Below, piece after piece: positions 62,724 to 64,000 of a stretch of 64,000 bases of DNA. Origin of the DNA: Paradesulfitobacterium ferrireducens. GTDB taxonomy: Bacteria > Bacillota > Desulfitobacteriia > Desulfitobacteriales > Desulfitobacteriaceae. The position numbers were made by a program, and so were the translations under genes. The stretch is from assembly GCF_017310645.1 (NCBI RefSeq), contig NZ_JAFLRH010000044.1, positions 60,003 through 124,002 of the forward strand, written 5' to 3'. How positions within the stretch are numbered: the stretch's first letter is position 1; each line of letters starts with the position of its first letter. The notes beneath the pieces were generated by a model. That model was given only the letters and a program-made list of their open reading frames with translations. It had not been told where the DNA came from and made no database searches.

Positions 62724-63962
62724 ATGATGTCAAGATTCAAGTGGTTTCTAGCGGTAATCTTAGTGTTCACTATGGTTGTTAGCCTTGCTGGGTGTGGGTC
62801 CCAAGCTTCAAACAACAACAATAATAGTGCTCAATCTCAAGTGAAAGAAATTTTAATTGGGAGTATTCATCCCATGACGGGAAGCATGGCTTATGAAGGG
62901 AAAGCAATTACCAACGCAGCCCAGTTGGCTGTTGATGAAATCAATGCGGCAGGCGGCATTAAATCTTTAGGCGGAGCGAAATTAAAGCTTCTCGTCGGGG
63001 ATAATCAGGGCTTGCCGGATAAGGCGGCAAGTGAGGCTCAAAGGCTTATCCGCGAGGGTGCGGTAGCTTTAATAGGGACATATACCAGTAGTGCGACGGT
63101 TACCGCTACTCAGGAAGCTGAGAAAGCACAGACCCCGTTCTTAATCACAGTAGCAGCCACGACCAATATTCAGGAACGCGGCTTTAAGTACAGTTTTCGC
63201 ATTCAGCCCAACGCAGATACTTTCAGCAACGATTTTCTGCGTTATATGAAAGAAATTAAGACACCGGATATTAAAACCATTGCCATCGTTCATGAAAACT
63301 CCCTCTTTGGAACTTACTTTGCGGATTATGTCAAAAAGAATATTGCTAAAGCTGACTTAACCGTTGTCGGCGATATTCCCTACGCGGCCAGCACCGCTAC
63401 CCTGAGCTCAGAAGTCACCAAATTGGCCGGACTGAATCCTGATTTAGTAGTCGGTGTCGGTTATTACCGTGATCAGGCCTTATTAATGAAGGCAATTCGG
63501 GAACGCAACCTGAAATTCAAAGGAATCGTTGGGATTGCCAATGGAGCGATTAGCGATCCCAAAATAATTCAGGATTTAGGTCAAGGTGCTGAAGGGTTAA
63601 TGGATGTGAATTATCGTTGGAATCCCAATAGCCAAGCCTCTGAAAAAGTTCTTGCGGCTTACAAAGAAAAGTTCAATGATAACATGAGCCCACATGCCAT
63701 GTTCGGCTATACAGCTATTAAGGTTTTGGCCGATTCTTTAGAAAGAGCCGCGTCCACTGATAAAAACAAACTTCGTGATGCCATCGCCCAAACCAACTTT
63801 ACTAACCACATTCTCCCTCAAGACGCCATTCAATTTAATGACAAAGGTGAGAATATCAACGCCCAGGCAGTGCTGATCCAAATCTCATCTTTGACAGTTA
63901 AGAACTATAAAAAGCTTGAAAGCCCTGTATTTGCAAGGTGTTCAAGCTTTTTTGTATTTTAA
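62724..63962 (+). CDS. Branched-chain-amino-acid-type binding lipoprotein, altered C-terminus
   Basis: A 412-residue lipoprotein of the LivJ/LivK (Peripla_BP_6) family with lipobox ending at Cys24 (VVSLAGC), IGSIHPMTGSMAYEGK, AAQLAVDEINAAGGI and IGTYTSSATVTATQ. Homology stops after GENINAQAVLIQI. The last 22 codons are not family-like and run through an intrinsic terminator, so the normal C-terminal segment seems lost. No permease or ATPase genes follow; a livF scrap lies at 14540. ATG 62724 or 62727 follows GGAGG. Confidence 0.82.
   Translation: MMSRFKWFLAVILVFTMVVSLAGCGSQASNNNNNSAQSQVKEILIGSIHPMTGSMAYEGKAITNAAQLAVDEINAAGGIKSLGGAKLKLLVGDNQGLPDKAASEAQRLIREGAVALIGTYTSSATVTATQEAEKAQTPFLITVAATTNIQERGFKYSFRIQPNADTFSNDFLRYMKEIKTPDIKTIAIVHENSLFGTYFADYVKKNIAKADLTVVGDIPYAASTATLSSEVTKLAGLNPDLVVGVGYYRDQALLMKAIRERNLKFKGIVGIANGAISDPKIIQDLGQGAEGLMDVNYRWNPNSQASEKVLAAYKEKFNDNMSPHAMFGYTAIKVLADSLERAASTDKNKLRDAIAQTNFTNHILPQDAIQFNDKGENINAQAVLIQISSLTVKNYKKLESPVFARCSSFFVF
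63909..63952 (+). terminator. Terminator overlapping the 3' end of the binding-protein frame
   Basis: AAAAAGCTTGAA (63909-63920) pairs with TTCAAGCTTTTT (63941-63952) in classic intrinsic-terminator form, yet the open frame continues through it to TAA at 63960. Confidence 0.75.
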
Positions 63963-64000
63963 CAAAGTGAGTAATTTTTTTATTTCTTAGCAGTGTTCAA

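Noticed and set aside
1..64000. CRISPR arrays, rRNA operons, prophage or plasmid origin
   Set aside because: I saw no regularly spaced repeats, rRNA sequence, phage structural genes or replication-initiator genes.

Overview
The window reads as a low-to-mid G+C, endospore-lineage Firmicute of the Desulfitobacterium/Desulfosporosinus (Peptococcaceae) type. The reasons are a bacterial pyrrolysine system with the synthetase split into pylSn and pylSc, methylcorrinoid:tetrahydrofolate chemistry instead of coenzyme M, sigma-54 activators with PAS domains, and strong GGAGG ribosome sites with frequent TTG/GTG starts. The genus is an inference from gene content; no rRNA is present.

Region 1 (1-11.6 kb) is an aromatic amino acid block: a HutP-family RNA-binding protein, aroH chorismate mutase, trpE, a trpG-trpD fusion, trpB, trpA, two DAHP synthases, tyrA and aroA. 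trpC and trpF are absent from the operon. The leaders are the striking part. The hutP-aroH, trpE and second DAHP-synthase leaders carry NAG triplets spaced by about four bases (HutP-style). The trp leader also carries 3 + 8 = 11 NAG triplets at an exact 5-base period before a terminator, as expected for the 11-mer trp RNA-binding attenuation protein.

Region 2 (11.6-19.3 kb) holds a PAS-PAS-AAA+ sigma-54 activator, a broken IS4-type transposase, a livF fragment, glutamate dehydrogenase, a small cysteine protein, a class III aminotransferase and an EamA exporter. The dehydrogenase and aminotransferase each have a -24/-12 promoter with ATGCA-N4-TGCAT sites upstream.

Region 3 (19.3-45.6 kb) is a methylated-amine and betaine demethylation island. 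It contains mtbB and mttB, each with one in-frame UAG at the family's pyrrolysine position, three corrinoid proteins, two tandem MttB homologues without UAG, a BCCT transporter, a methylcorrinoid:THF methyltransferase, and a corrinoid-reactivation set (ASKHA/ferredoxin protein, MetH-activation-like protein, DUF1638, hydantoinase-like protein). It also has the full pyrrolysine kit: pylB, pylC, pylSn, pylSc, pylD and a recognisable tRNA-Pyl (CUA). A second sigma-54 activator and an OpuC-type betaine ABC transporter close the island. Two copies of a structured IS200/IS605-like end lie in direct orientation after pylC and before pylD, 15.7 kb apart. Removing the interval would join pylB-pylC to pylD-pylT.

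Region 4 (45.6-64 kb) looks like carboxylate uptake and CoA activation: two IclR regulators with GGAAC-N3-GTTCY sites, an ADP-forming acyl-CoA synthetase, an enoate-reductase-like flavoprotein, a double CaiB/BaiF CoA-transferase fusion and a single one, a TAXI-type tripartite transporter, an M29/NicX-like metalloprotein, an RpiR regulator, dapB, and an orphan branched-chain-type binding protein whose reading frame runs into its terminator.

Working model: betaines enter through BCCT and OpuC. Methyl groups pass from the MttB-family proteins to cognate corrinoid proteins and then, through the MtgA-like protein, to tetrahydrofolate. The ferredoxin/ASKHA protein rescues oxidised corrinoid. Pyrrolysine made by PylBCD and charged by PylSn/PylSc is needed only for the dimethylamine and trimethylamine enzymes.
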